DNA from: Kribbella sp. NBC_00382
GTDB taxonomy: Bacteria; Actinomycetota; Actinomycetes; Propionibacteriales; Kribbellaceae
NCBI RefSeq assembly: GCF_036067295.1
Contig: NZ_CP107954.1
Location: 8,122,001 to 8,186,000 of the forward strand
DNA: 64,000 nucleotides
Direction of reading: 5' to 3'
Under the pieces are notes generated by a model. That model had not been told where the DNA came from, searched no databases, and saw nothing but the letters and a program-made list of their open reading frames with translations. Below, one piece after another: positions 33,078-41,530 of this stretch. The number at the start of each line of letters is the position of its first letter. Position 1 is the stretch's first letter. The position numbers and the translations under genes were made by a program.

Positions 33078-34430
33078 TCAGCTGGGTTGGCCGATCCGGC
33101 GGAGCGAGCGGTCCAGGAGGGTGATGATCAGCAGCAGGGAGCTGGTGATCAGGAGGAAGAACGACAAGTGGTGGAGGCCGGTGGTCGAGGCGCCGGTCTT
33201 GAAGAAGGTGGCGTTGGCGGCGGCGGCCATGAGCGCGCCCAGGTAGGTACCGGTACGAAGCAGGCCGGCCGATGAGCCCATCCGGGCCGGATCCGCTTGG
33301 TGGTAGAGCGCGTTCTGATTGGCGAGGCCGTTGAGTCCCTACGGGAATCCGGCCGTGATGCCGAGTCCGACGAGCAGCCAGAGAGCGCTCCCCGACTCAG
33401 CCAGCTGAAGGCCGGCAACGGCGAGCAGCAAGATGATGCTTCCGGCAACAAGTTTGCCCCGTACCTGAGCCCGCCGCCCCGTGATCGCGGTGATCACGAT
33501 CGCGGCGCCCGACATCGGCAGCAGCACCAGCCCGGCGGACGAGGCACTCAACGAGCGGCTCTCCTCCAGCCATTGGGCGAACCCGTAGAGGAACGAGTAG
33601 CTGACCACGAACGACAGCACCTGCCGCGCATAGGTCGCCAGCAAGGGCGCATTGCCACCGAGCACGCGCAGGTCGATGAACGGTTCCAGCGTCCGGAGTT
33701 CGCGCCAGGCGAAGGCTGCGCCAAACCCAATGGCGAGCACCGGCAGGTACAGGCGATTCACGGCAGGCAGCATCAGGAAGACCATCAGCGACACCAGCAT
33801 CGCCGCGAACAACACGATCCCCGCGTAGTCCAACCGCTGCCCCGTCCGTACGCCGGTCGAGCGCCGAGGCAGCCAGAACCAGCCGAGCACAACGCAGGCG
33901 ACCGACAGCGGCACGTTGATCGTGAAGATCAGATGCCAGCCACCCAGCCCGATCAGCACTCCACCGAGCGTCGGGCCGATCACCGCGATGACCTGGTTGG
34001 CGATCGAGAGGGCACTCAGTACGCCGGTCGGGCTCTCCTGGCCGGTGCGGTCGGACTCGCTGCGGATCAGCGACATCGAGGCCGGGTACGCGGCCGAAGT
34101 ACCGAAGCCGAGCAGTACTCGGGAAGCGATTAGGAAGCCGAGGCTCGGCGCCAGCGCACCCATCAACCCGGCGACTCCGACCAGCGCGGTGCCGATCAGG
34201 TAGAGCCGCCGCGGTCCATAGGTGTCGACCAGTTTGCCCATCACCGGCTGGCCGACCGCCGTCGCGAGGTACAGGCCCGTCACCAGCCAGGCCGTCTGGG
34301 AGGGCGGGATGCCGAACGCGGCGCCGATCGGGATCAGGGCGACCGCGAGCATCGAGGAGTTGATCGGGTTGAGGATCGAGCCGAGCATCATCGGCGCGAT
34401 CAGCTTGCGATCGAAACTCGCAGAACTCAC
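33078..34430 (-). pseudogene. DHA2-type MFS efflux transporter interrupted by an in-frame TAG
   Basis: One frame of 450 codons encodes a 14-helix EmrB/QacA-type transporter. It starts at GTG 34430 (VSSASFDRKLIAPMMLGSILNPINSSML) and has GKLVDTYGPRRLYLIG and SALSIANQVIAVIGPTLGGVL. Codon 364 (33336-33338) is TAG in the context GFP-stop-GLNGLANQNALY. Homologues have a sense codon there, and CAG to TAG is the simplest change. Translation resumes in the same frame for 86 residues, with no frameshift. The truncated 363-residue product lacks the last two or three helices. The gene overlaps marR by four bases (GTGA). Confidence 0.85.
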
Positions 34431-34861
34431 GCCTGGGTCACTTCATCCAGCAATGCCAGCGCCTCGATGACGGTCTGCCGTTGCGCCTCGGTGCATCGCT
34501 CCTGCAAGGTCGTGGCCAGCCACTCCTGCCGGACCTGCCGGTCGCCTTGCAAGCGGTCGGCGCCCGCCGTGGTCAGCGAGATCAGCTGCTTGCGGCCGTC
34601 GCCGGGATCAGGGGTCCGCTCGACGAAGCCCAGCTCGACCAGCGCCGCGACCGTCGCCGCCATCGACTGCGGCCGCACCCGCTCGGCGACTGCGAGATCG
34701 CTCGCCGACGCCGGGCCGGTCTTGTCGAGCCGGCTCACCACCGACTCCTGCGACGGCGTCAGATCCGTCGTCGACGCCACTGCGCGCAACCGGCGGCGCA
34801 GGCGACCGAAGGTCACCCGCACCTCGCTGGCCGCCAGCGCGGCGGACTCCGAGATCTCCAT
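34427..34861 (-). CDS. MarR-family transcriptional regulator
   Basis: ATG at 34861 (MEISESAALAASEVRVTFGRLRRRL) gives 144 residues. The winged helix is LTPSQESVVSRLDKTGPASASDLAVAERVRPQSMAATVAALVELGFVERTPDPGDGRKQLISLT, with the typical D-x-R wing. It is coupled to the MFS gene and divergent from the epoxide hydrolase, with paired repeats between them. It probably represses both sides in response to a xenobiotic. Confidence 0.9.
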   Translation of the reverse strand: MEISESAALAASEVRVTFGRLRRRLRAVASTTDLTPSQESVVSRLDKTGPASASDLAVAERVRPQSMAATVAALVELGFVERTPDPGDGRKQLISLTTAGADRLQGDRQVRQEWLATTLQERCTEAQRQTVIEALALLDEVTQA

Positions 34862-34881
34862 GGCTTCGACCCTAAACTCTT

Positions 34882-34909
34882 CAGTCCAGACTGTCCAGTC
34901 CAGACTGTC
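34882..34909. repeat. Tandem 14-bp operator-like repeat near marR
   Basis: CAGTCCAGACTGTC occurs twice with no gap (34882-34895 and 34896-34909). Each copy contains the small palindrome CAGTC-CA-GACTG. The repeats lie 20-48 bases upstream of the marR start codon. Confidence 0.75.
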
Positions 34910-34914
34910 TATTT

Positions 34915-34965
34915 TATCGTTGGCGCAACCAACAAACTTGGCGTATCGTTGGTGCCACCAACAAA
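34915..34965. promoter_or_regulatory. Second pair of dyads over the epoxide hydrolase promoter
   Basis: GTTGG-CGCAA-CCAAC (34919-34933) and GTTGG-TGCCA-CCAAC (34948-34962) lie within a 22-base unit repeated at 29-base spacing. TTGGCG (34920-34925) and TATCGT (34944-34949), 18 bases apart, could be the -35 and -10 of the hydrolase gene, so a bound repressor would cover both. Confidence 0.65.
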
Positions 34966-34972
34966 GGAGCGC

Positions 34973-36064
34973 ATGATGATCGAGCCGTTCACGATCGACG
35001 TACCGCAGGCCGACCTCGACGACCTGACCGACCGCCTCGCCCGCACCCGCTGGCCCGACGAGCTGCCGGACGTCGGCTGGGACTACGGGATCCCACTCGC
35101 CCGGGTGAAGGAGCTGGCCGAGTACTGGGCGACCGGTTTCGATTGGCGCAAGCACGAGGCGCGGCTGAACGAGCTGCCGCAGTACACCACCGAGATTGAC
35201 GGGCAGCGGATCCATTTCGTGCATGTGAGATCAGCCAGGGAGGATGCTTTGCCGCTGATCCTCACCCACGGCTGGCCGGGATCGTTCCTCGAGTTCGAGC
35301 AGCTGATCGAGCCGCTGTCCGCAGAGTTCCACCTGGTGATCCCGTCCATTCCAGGCTTCGGATTCTCCGGACCGACGCACGAGAAGGGCTGGGATGTCCC
35401 CCGAGTCGCCCAGGCCTGGGCGGAGCTGATGAGCCGCCTCGGCTACGACCGGTACGGCGCCCACGGCGGCGACTTCGGGTCCGGCATCTCCCGCGCGCTG
35501 GCCGGCATCGCACCCGACAAGGTGATCGGGGTTCACCTCACCTACCTGCCCGGCCCGCCGCCGCCCGGCGTGACGTTCGACCTCGACGAGGAGGACACCC
35601 GGCGGCTGGCCCGGATCAAGGAGCTGATCGCCAGCAGGCCGGCGTACCAGTCACTGCAAGCGACCCGGCCGCAGACGATCTCCTATGCACTGACCGACTC
35701 CCCCGTCGGCCAGCTCGCCTGGATCGCCGAGAAGTACACCGAGTGGACCGATCCGGAGTCCCCGATTTCCCGAGACGAAATCCTGACCAACGTCTCGCTC
35801 TACTGGCTCACCGGCACAGCCGGATCATCAGCCAGACTCACCAAGGAAACCGCCGGCATCGCCCCACCGACCTGCCCGGCCCCCATCGCTGTCGCGGTCA
35901 TGCCGCACGACATCACGCTGGCCGTCCGGGCTCACGTCGAGTATTTGTTCGACGTCCGCCAATGGACCGAATTCGACCACGGCGGCCATTTCTCCGCCCT
36001 GGAAGTCCCCGAGGCTCTGGCCGCCGACATCACGACCTTCTTCCAAGGGCTCAGCAGTAGCTGA
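34973..36064 (+). CDS. Epoxide hydrolase with EHN N-terminal domain
   Basis: The 363-residue alpha/beta hydrolase has the N-terminal epoxide-hydrolase domain (PFTIDVPQADLDDLTDRLARTRWPDE), oxyanion motif HGWPGS, nucleophile Asp in AHGGDFGS, and the catalytic His in FDHGGHFSALE. Two ATGs (34973 and 34976) are possible; AGGAG fits the second better. It is divergent from marR and probably detoxifies epoxides. Its last 14 bases overlap the convergent ACT-like gene. Confidence 0.9.
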   Translation: MMIEPFTIDVPQADLDDLTDRLARTRWPDELPDVGWDYGIPLARVKELAEYWATGFDWRKHEARLNELPQYTTEIDGQRIHFVHVRSAREDALPLILTHGWPGSFLEFEQLIEPLSAEFHLVIPSIPGFGFSGPTHEKGWDVPRVAQAWAELMSRLGYDRYGAHGGDFGSGISRALAGIAPDKVIGVHLTYLPGPPPPGVTFDLDEEDTRRLARIKELIASRPAYQSLQATRPQTISYALTDSPVGQLAWIAEKYTEWTDPESPISRDEILTNVSLYWLTGTAGSSARLTKETAGIAPPTCPAPIAVAVMPHDITLAVRAHVEYLFDVRQWTEFDHGGHFSALEVPEALAADITTFFQGLSSS

Positions 36065-36317
36065 CCTCGAGGACGCCGATGATCTTGTCGAGACGGGCGG
36101 CGACCCGGCCGGCGTCGAAGCCGTTGCCTTCGACAACGATGTGGAGGGTGCAGGTCTCCAGGCAGAGCTTGAGTTCGCGGACGTCGTACGGGTTCAGCTG
36201 GACGGCGATCCGGGCGAGCAGGCCGCGGGTCTCCACGATCTGAGCCGTGAAGGTGGTGAGGATCCGCTCCGGTACGACGTAGGTCTCGACCGGGTCCAGG
36301 GTTGCCAGGGTAGTCAT
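36051..36317 (-). CDS. Small ACT-like protein coupled to cimA
   Basis: The 88-residue protein overlaps the cimA stop (ATGA at 36314-36317). From about residue 28 the sequence GLLARIAVQLNPYDVRELKL, then LHIVVEGNGFDAGRVAARLDKIIGVLEVSYC, has the beta-alpha-beta pattern and end motif (KIIxVLEV) of ACT domains such as IlvN/IlvM. I infer a regulatory partner, perhaps sensing isoleucine for citramalate synthase, but no function is established. Its 3' end overlaps the epoxide hydrolase gene. Confidence 0.65.
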   Translation of the reverse strand: MTTLATLDPVETYVVPERILTTFTAQIVETRGLLARIAVQLNPYDVRELKLCLETCTLHIVVEGNGFDAGRVAARLDKIIGVLEVSYC

Positions 36318-37903
36318 CGCACGACCTCCTTGTGGCGAAGCAGACCGTAGGTGACGCCGTCGACCAGCGCCTCCCAGGAAGCCTCGATGATGTTGTGGCC
36401 GACCCCGACGGTGAGCCAGGAACCCTCACCATCGGCGGTCTCGATCAGGACTCTGATGACCGCGTCGGTGCCGTGACCCTGGTCGAGGATCCGGACCTTG
36501 TAGTCGACCAGGTCGAACTTGCTGACGACCGGATAGGCGCGCTCGATCGCTGCCCGCAAGGCGTGGTCGAGCGCGTTGACCGGACCATTGCCTTCGCCCG
36601 TGACGATCTCGCGCTCACCATTGGCGACCAGCTTCACCGTCGCCTCGGAGACCGCTTCGCCGTCGGCGCGCGACTCGGTGATGACCCGCCACGACTCGAC
36701 GTCGAAGAAGCTCACCCGTTGCCCGGCGACCTCTTCGGTCAGCAGCAGTTCGAAGGACGCGTCCGCAGCCTCGAAGGTGTAGCCGCGCGACTCCATCTCC
36801 TTCACCCGGTCCGTCACCCGGCTGACCAGATCGCGGTCGTCGCCGAGCTCGAAGCCGAGCTCGCGGCCCTTCAGTTCGACGCTCGCCCGGCCGGCCATCT
36901 CCGAGACGAGCATCCTCATGTCGTTGCCCACCAGGGCCGGATCCGTGTGCTGGTAGAGATCGGGATCCACCTTGATGGCACTGGCGTGCAGTCCCGCCTT
37001 GTGGGCGAAGGCTGACACACCGACGTACGGCTGCCGGGTCGACGGCGGCACGTTCGTCACTTCGGCGATCGCATGCGCGATCCGGTACGACTCGGCGAGC
37101 CGTCCGGGCGGGAGGAGTTCCATCCCGCGCTTGAGTTCGAGGTTGGCCACGACCGCGAGGAGATCGGCGTTGCCGGTACGTTCGCCGTACCCGTTGATGG
37201 TGCCCTGTACGTGCGTGCAACCCGCCTCGACGGCAGCGATCGAGTTGGCGACCGCGCAGCCGCCGTCGTTGTGGGCGTGGATGCCGAGGCGCGCGCCGGT
37301 GTTCTCGAGTACGTCGTGGACGATGTCCTGCAGCTCCCGCGGAAGCGTTCCACCGTTGGTGTCGCAGAGCGCGACGACGTCGGCGCCGGCCTCGGCCGAT
37401 ACCCGGACCACCTCCAACGCGTAGGCACGGTTGGCCCGGTAGCCGTCGAAGAAGTGCTCGGTGTCCAGGAAGACCCGCTGGCCGTGCTCACGCAGGTGCC
37501 GCACGGTGTCGGCGACCATCCGCAGGTTCTCGTCGAGCGTTGTGCGCAAGGCCCGCTCGACGTGCGCATCGTGGCTCTTGGCAACCAACGTGACGACGGC
37601 CGCGCCGGACTCGCGCAGCGCCGCTACCTGCTGGTCGTCGGCTGCCGGCGTACCGGGCTTGCAGGTCGCGCCGAACGCGGCGAAGGTCGCGTGCCGCAGG
37701 TGCAGCTCGGTCCGTGCCCGCTGGAAGAACTCGGTGTCCTTGGGCACCGCGCCCGGCCAGCCACCCTCGATGAAGCCCACCCCCAGGTCGTCCAGGTGCT
37801 GGGCGATGGCGATCTTGTCGGCCACTGACAACGCCAGACCCTCCTGCTGCGCGCCGTCGCGCAGGGTGGTGTCGTAGACGTGGAACTCGTCGGTTGTGCT
37901 CAC
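36314..37903 (-). CDS. cimA: (R)-citramalate synthase
   Basis: The 529-residue enzyme condenses pyruvate and acetyl-CoA to citramalate, opening a threonine-independent route to isoleucine. The HMGL-like barrel begins VYDTTLRDGAQQEG and has HAHNDGGCAVANS with the metal-binding His pair, and NGYGERTGNADL. The C-terminal LeuA-type regulatory domain runs from about residue 400 (DAVIRVLIETADGEGSWLTVGVG). The GTG at 37903 is preceded by GGAAGG. A leader peptide with three Ile codons and a terminator lie upstream. Homocitrate and isopropylmalate synthases share the fold, but length and GGWPGAVPKD favour CimA. Confidence 0.93.
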   Translation of the reverse strand: MSTTDEFHVYDTTLRDGAQQEGLALSVADKIAIAQHLDDLGVGFIEGGWPGAVPKDTEFFQRARTELHLRHATFAAFGATCKPGTPAADDQQVAALRESGAAVVTLVAKSHDAHVERALRTTLDENLRMVADTVRHLREHGQRVFLDTEHFFDGYRANRAYALEVVRVSAEAGADVVALCDTNGGTLPRELQDIVHDVLENTGARLGIHAHNDGGCAVANSIAAVEAGCTHVQGTINGYGERTGNADLLAVVANLELKRGMELLPPGRLAESYRIAHAIAEVTNVPPSTRQPYVGVSAFAHKAGLHASAIKVDPDLYQHTDPALVGNDMRMLVSEMAGRASVELKGRELGFELGDDRDLVSRVTDRVKEMESRGYTFEAADASFELLLTEEVAGQRVSFFDVESWRVITESRADGEAVSEATVKLVANGEREIVTGEGNGPVNALDHALRAAIERAYPVVSKFDLVDYKVRILDQGHGTDAVIRVLIETADGEGSWLTVGVGHNIIEASWEALVDGVTYGLLRHKEVVR

Positions 37904-37960
37904 GGAATCGCCTTCCGATGGGGGCTGCAGGCAAACACTTCAGGCATCGCTTCAGGCAAA

Positions 37961-38021
37961 CAAAAAACCTCCCGCAAGGTGCGAGAGGTCTGCGCGCTCA
38001 GGTACAGCTGGCTGAGCGCGC
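37961..38021 (-). terminator. Attenuator structures of the cimA leader
   Basis: On the minus strand a 10-bp hairpin (GCGCGCTCAG, 38021-38012 with 38001-37992) starts right after the leader-peptide stop. A terminator stem follows (ACCTC-x-CGC with GCG-x-GAGGT, 37989-37966), then TTTTTTG. I could not establish the antiterminator pairing by eye. Confidence 0.75.
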
Positions 38022-38051
38022 CTAGTTAATAATGATCACGTAGGTCTTCAT
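38022..38051 (-). CDS. cimA leader peptide (MKTYVIIIN)
   Basis: ATG AAG ACC TAC GTG ATC ATT ATT AAC TAG encodes nine residues with three consecutive isoleucines, followed directly by a hairpin and an intrinsic terminator before cimA. The end product of the CimA branch is isoleucine, so ribosome stalling at the Ile codons is the obvious sensor. The use of two ATT codons, rare in this genome, would sharpen the response. No strong ribosome binding site is visible. Confidence 0.8.
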   Translation of the reverse strand: MKTYVIIIN

Positions 38052-38156
38052 GACATTTGGCAGTCTGCCATAGGAATTCCACGGCGCGGCCGATTGTCTC
38101 GAAACGCGAACATCCAGTACGTCAGCCTGTACTACGTCGCCCACCGGAGTACTGAA

Positions 38157-38555
38157 TTACGCGGTGAGTGACCAGCCCGGGTCATCCCAGGCAGCGTAGA
38201 AGTCCTCCCGGCTGAGCGGGCGCAGACCCCATTCCTCGCGATTCAGGCCTTCCTCGGTGAGCGCGCCGTCCTCGTCCTCGAGCCGCTGCCACCAGTACCG
38301 CAGTACGGTGCCGTCCTCGCCGACCTGCAACTGCCGGACGATGACCCACTCGCGCTCGTGCCAGACCGCCTCGAACAGCCAGTCCGTGCCGTACTCGTCC
38401 GCGCGGGCCCCGAAGGTCCGGGCGCCGGTCCCCCGATCGAGGTCGCGGATCAGCTCCACCGAGGCCCGATAGGCCCGCACGGTGTCCGGCTGCCAGCCGC
38501 GTTGATCAGCCAGCTCCGCGTAGTACGCCTCAACCTCATCCGGAAAGCCGCTCAT
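38157..38555 (-). CDS. Hypothetical protein
   Basis: ATG at 38555 (MSGFPDEVEAYYAELADQRGW) follows GAGGG and gives 132 acidic residues, rich in Trp, Glu and Asp (DWLFEAVWHEREWVIVRQLQVGEDGTVLRYWWQRLEDEDG). There is no signal or membrane segment. Alternating strands suggest an immunity-like or small alpha/beta protein. I recognise no family. It is followed downstream by the cimA leader and is divergent from the membrane protein at 38658. Confidence 0.65.
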   Translation of the reverse strand: MSGFPDEVEAYYAELADQRGWQPDTVRAYRASVELIRDLDRGTGARTFGARADEYGTDWLFEAVWHEREWVIVRQLQVGEDGTVLRYWWQRLEDEDGALTEEGLNREEWGLRPLSREDFYAAWDDPGWSLTA

Positions 38556-38657
38556 ACCCTCGCCCTCGACTGGCTGCCAATCACTCGACCCTACCGGGCC
38601 GACCCCGGTCGAGGCCTGAGAGGATCCTGATGAAATCCGGTGGGTCGAAAGGACACG

Positions 38658-39086
38658 ATGAAGCAATCCCCGTTCCGGCTGGCGTCCCTTGCCTGCGGCA
38701 TCGCCGCACTCGTGGTGCTGGCGCCGACCTGGTTCACCTTCGGCGGATCGCCGGGACACGAGGCTTACCGCGCCAGCGGCTTCGGCCTGACCGGCGTGAT
38801 TCCGGGTCAGGACCACTCGCCGACCGGAGGTGTCGGCGTCCTCATGGTGCTGGTCTGCGTGGTGGCCGCGATCGCGATGCTGGTGATCCCGCCCGACGAC
38901 AAGGCCGCCATGGTGCTGGCCGGCGCCGGCCTGATCGCCACCGGCGTCATCCTCGCTGATCGTGGTCAGCGGATGGTCGGAGTATCAGCCACTTGGGCGC
39001 CCTACGCGGAGGCCGCGATCTGGCTGGTGGCGGTCGTCGTCTGCCGCCGGGCGCAGCCGCCCAGCAAAAAGCTCCGGCGACCCTGA
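38658..39086 (+). CDS. Small membrane protein
   Basis: ATG at 38658 (MKQSPFRLASLACGIAALVVLAPTW) follows AAAGGA and gives 142 residues. There are four predicted membrane helices: one at the N-terminus, then after an outside loop (FTFGG...PGQDHSPTGG) three more, and a basic cytoplasmic tail (RRAQPPSKKLRRP). No family is recognised. It ends within a terminator shared with ilvE. Confidence 0.65.
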   Translation: MKQSPFRLASLACGIAALVVLAPTWFTFGGSPGHEAYRASGFGLTGVIPGQDHSPTGGVGVLMVLVCVVAAIAMLVIPPDDKAAMVLAGAGLIATGVILADRGQRMVGVSATWAPYAEAAIWLVAVVVCRRAQPPSKKLRRP

Positions 39087-39098
39087 GGTCACCGGAGC
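39071..39098. terminator. Terminator between the membrane protein gene and ilvE
   Basis: GCTCCGGCGACC (39071-39082) pairs with GGTCACCGGAGC (39087-39098) with one mismatch, followed on the plus strand by CTTTCTG. It includes the last codons of the upstream gene. Confidence 0.75.
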
Positions 39099-39113
39099 CT
39101 TTCTGTGCTGGGG

Positions 39114-40205
39114 TCAGCAGACCTTGGTCATCCAGCCGTGCGTGTCGGTGGTACGGCCGTACTGCAGGTCCAGCAGCGCTGAGCGGACGGCTGCGGTGAC
39201 CTTGCCACCCTCGCCGTCTGCGACCTGGACCTCGCCACCGTTCCACTTGAGGGAGGCGACCGGGGTGATCACCGCGGCGGTCCCGCAGGCGAACACCTCC
39301 TGGATCCGGCCGGACGCCGCCCCGTCGCGCCACTCGTCGATCGAGATCTTGCGCTCGGTGACGGTGTAGCCGAGGTCGGTGACCAGCTTCAGGATCGAGT
39401 CCCGGGTGATGCCCTCGAGGATGGTGCCGGACAGTTCCGGCGTGACGACCGTGCTGTCGTCGAGTACGAAGTACAGGTTCATCCCGCCGAGCTCTTCGAT
39501 CCACTTCTTCTCGACCGCGTCGAGGAAGGCGACCTGATCGCAGCCCTGCTCGATGGCCTCGGCCTGGGCGAGCAGCGACGAGGCGTAGTTGCCACCCGTC
39601 TTCGCCGCGCCGGTACCACCGGGGGCGGCGCGCGTGTACTCCTCGCTGAGCCAGATCCGGACCGGCTTGACGCCCTTGGCGAAGTACGAGCCGGCCGGTG
39701 AGGCGATCGCACAGTACGTGACCTGGGCCGACGGCCGGACGCCGAGGAACGGGTCCGAGCCGAACATGAACGGCCGCAGGTACAGGGAGGTCTCGCCACC
39801 GGTCGGGACCCAGGCCTTGTCGAGCTCGATCAGCTGACGCAGCGAGTCCAGGAACGCCTCCTCCGGCAGCTCCGGCAGCGCGAGCCGCTGGGCGGAGCGG
39901 TTGAACCGCGCCGCGTTCGCCTCGGGCCGGAACATGTGGATCGAGTCGTCGGGGTGCCGGTAGGCCTTCATCCCTTCGAAGATGGTCTGGGCGTAGTGGA
40001 ACACCGAGGTCGCCGGAGACAGCTCCAGCGGCCCGAAGGCGGTGATCCTCGCGTCGTGCCAGCCACTGTCCCGGGTCCAGGTGGCGATCGCCATGTGGTC
40101 GGTGAAGTACTGCCCGAATCCTGGGTTCGCCAGGATCTGGGCGCGCTGGTCGTCGCTGGCCGGTTGGGTGTTTGGCTCAACGGTGAACTGCAAATCCGCG
40201 CTCAT
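39114..40205 (-). CDS. ilvE: Branched-chain amino acid aminotransferase
   Basis: The 363-residue PLP enzyme of fold type IV has FHYAQTIFEGMKAY, the RPFMFGSDPFLGV segment, catalytic Lys in GAAKTGGNYASSL and the phosphate-binding GTAAVITPV. It performs the last step of valine, leucine and isoleucine synthesis and the first of their breakdown. It lies 47 bases after leuB on the same strand, consistent with one transcript. Confidence 0.95.
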   Translation of the reverse strand: MSADLQFTVEPNTQPASDDQRAQILANPGFGQYFTDHMAIATWTRDSGWHDARITAFGPLELSPATSVFHYAQTIFEGMKAYRHPDDSIHMFRPEANAARFNRSAQRLALPELPEEAFLDSLRQLIELDKAWVPTGGETSLYLRPFMFGSDPFLGVRPSAQVTYCAIASPAGSYFAKGVKPVRIWLSEEYTRAAPGGTGAAKTGGNYASSLLAQAEAIEQGCDQVAFLDAVEKKWIEELGGMNLYFVLDDSTVVTPELSGTILEGITRDSILKLVTDLGYTVTERKISIDEWRDGAASGRIQEVFACGTAAVITPVASLKWNGGEVQVADGEGGKVTAAVRSALLDLQYGRTTDTHGWMTKVC

Positions 40206-40252
40206 AGGCGCACCGTACCTGTTGGAGAAGTGGTCATGCGAGCCCTCCGCTG

Positions 40253-41302
40253 TCAGCCCGCGGCGCGCTTGGCGATCGCGTCACCGATCTCCGAGGTGGT
40301 CCGGGGCGCGCCCGTACGCTCCTCGATGTCGGCCGTCACGGCCGCCTCGATCGCCGCCGCCGCCTCGGTCAGGCCGAGGTGGTCGCAGAGCAGAGCGGTG
40401 GACAGGATCGCTGCCGTCGGGTCCGCTTTCTGCTGGCCGGCGATGTCCGGCGCGGAGCCGTGCACCGGCTCGAACATGCTCGGCGCGGTCTTGTCCGGGT
40501 TGATGTTGCCGCTCGCGGCCAGCCCGATGCCACCGCTGATCGCGGCGGCCAGGTCGGTGATGATGTCGCCGAACAGGTTGTCGGTGACGATCACGTCGAA
40601 GCGGGCCGGGTCGGTGACCAGGAAGATCGTCGCCGCGTCCACGTGCAGGTAGTCGACGGTGATGTCGGGGAACTCGACCGCGACGGCGTCGACGGTCCGC
40701 TTCCAGAGGTGACCGGCGTATACGAGCACGTTGTTCTTGTGGACCAGCGTCAGCTTCTTGCGCGGCCGCGCCTGCGCCCGGGCGAACGCGTCACGGACGA
40801 CCCGCTCCACGCCGTACGCCGTGTTGACGGAGACCTCGGTCGCGATCTCGGCCGGGGTCCCCACGCGGAGCGCGCCACCGTTGCCCGTGTACGGACCTTC
40901 GGTGCCCTCACGGACGACGACGAAGTCGACCTCGCCGGGGTTCGCCAGCGGCGAGCCGACACTCGGGTAGACCTTCGACGGACGCAGGTTCACGTAGTGG
41001 TCCAGGGCGAACCGGAGCTTGAGGAGCAGGCCGCGCTCGAGCACACCGGACGGCACTGTCGGGTCGCCGACGGCGCCGAGCAGGATCGCGTCGTGGCCGC
41101 GGATCTCCTCGAGCTCGGCGTCCGGCAGCGTCTCGCCGGTCTCGTGCCAGCGCTTCGCGCCCAGGTCGTACTCCGTGCGCTCGAACGTGACGCCGTAGTT
41201 CGCGCTGACCGCGTCGAGGACCTTGAGCGCCTCGGCGGTGACCTCGGGACCGATCCCGTCGCCACCTACTACTGCCAGCTTGAACGACTTTTGCGTGCTC
41301 AC
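40253..41302 (-). CDS. leuB: 3-isopropylmalate dehydrogenase
   Basis: The 349-residue enzyme oxidises and decarboxylates 3-isopropylmalate. Signatures are VVGGDGIGPEVTAEALKVL, the substrate segment RFALDHYVNLRP, the catalytic Tyr in EGTEGPYTGNGG, Lys in LVHKNNVL, and DNLFGDIITDLAAAISGGIGLAASGN. GTG at 41302 overlaps the stop of a 50-codon small gene (GTGA), so its translation probably depends on that gene. Confidence 0.95.
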   Translation of the reverse strand: MSTQKSFKLAVVGGDGIGPEVTAEALKVLDAVSANYGVTFERTEYDLGAKRWHETGETLPDAELEEIRGHDAILLGAVGDPTVPSGVLERGLLLKLRFALDHYVNLRPSKVYPSVGSPLANPGEVDFVVVREGTEGPYTGNGGALRVGTPAEIATEVSVNTAYGVERVVRDAFARAQARPRKKLTLVHKNNVLVYAGHLWKRTVDAVAVEFPDITVDYLHVDAATIFLVTDPARFDVIVTDNLFGDIITDLAAAISGGIGLAASGNINPDKTAPSMFEPVHGSAPDIAGQQKADPTAAILSTALLCDHLGLTEAAAAIEAAVTADIEERTGAPRTTSEIGDAIAKRAAG

Positions 41303-41451
41303 TTCTTGGGTTCTCCCCCGTTGTCGCGGCGGTTCATGGCCTCTTGGACTGGTTGGGTCTCGGCCTGGCGTGGGGCTGGGCGGCGACGGCGGGCGGCCTT
41401 GCGCTCGCGTCCGTCGACGACCTTCCAGTTGGCCGGATACATGTCGTACAT
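41299..41451 (-). CDS. Small basic protein coupled to leuB
   Basis: This 50-codon gene starts at ATG 41451 (MYDMYPANWKVVDGRERKAA) after GGGAGAG and ends in a GTGA overlap with leuB. It encodes a soluble, Arg/Pro-rich peptide ending NRRDNGGEPKK. No homologous domain is recognised. The good ribosome binding site, sensible codon bias and stop/start overlap argue that it is translated, either as a small protein or mainly to couple leuB translation. Confidence 0.65.
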   Translation of the reverse strand: MYDMYPANWKVVDGRERKAARRRRPAPRQAETQPVQEAMNRRDNGGEPKK

Positions 41452-41530
41452 GCTGCTCTCCCGTTTGGTCTGGTGCTTGTCACAAACGGCCGACGACTGG
41501 CATTACCGGGCGGGAGGTACGCCGAAACCC

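Noticed and set aside
33336..33338. Programmed read-through or selenocysteine at the MFS stop.
   Set aside because: The codon is TAG, not TGA, no SECIS-like hairpin follows, and the family has no special residue at this site. A nonsense mutation is simpler.
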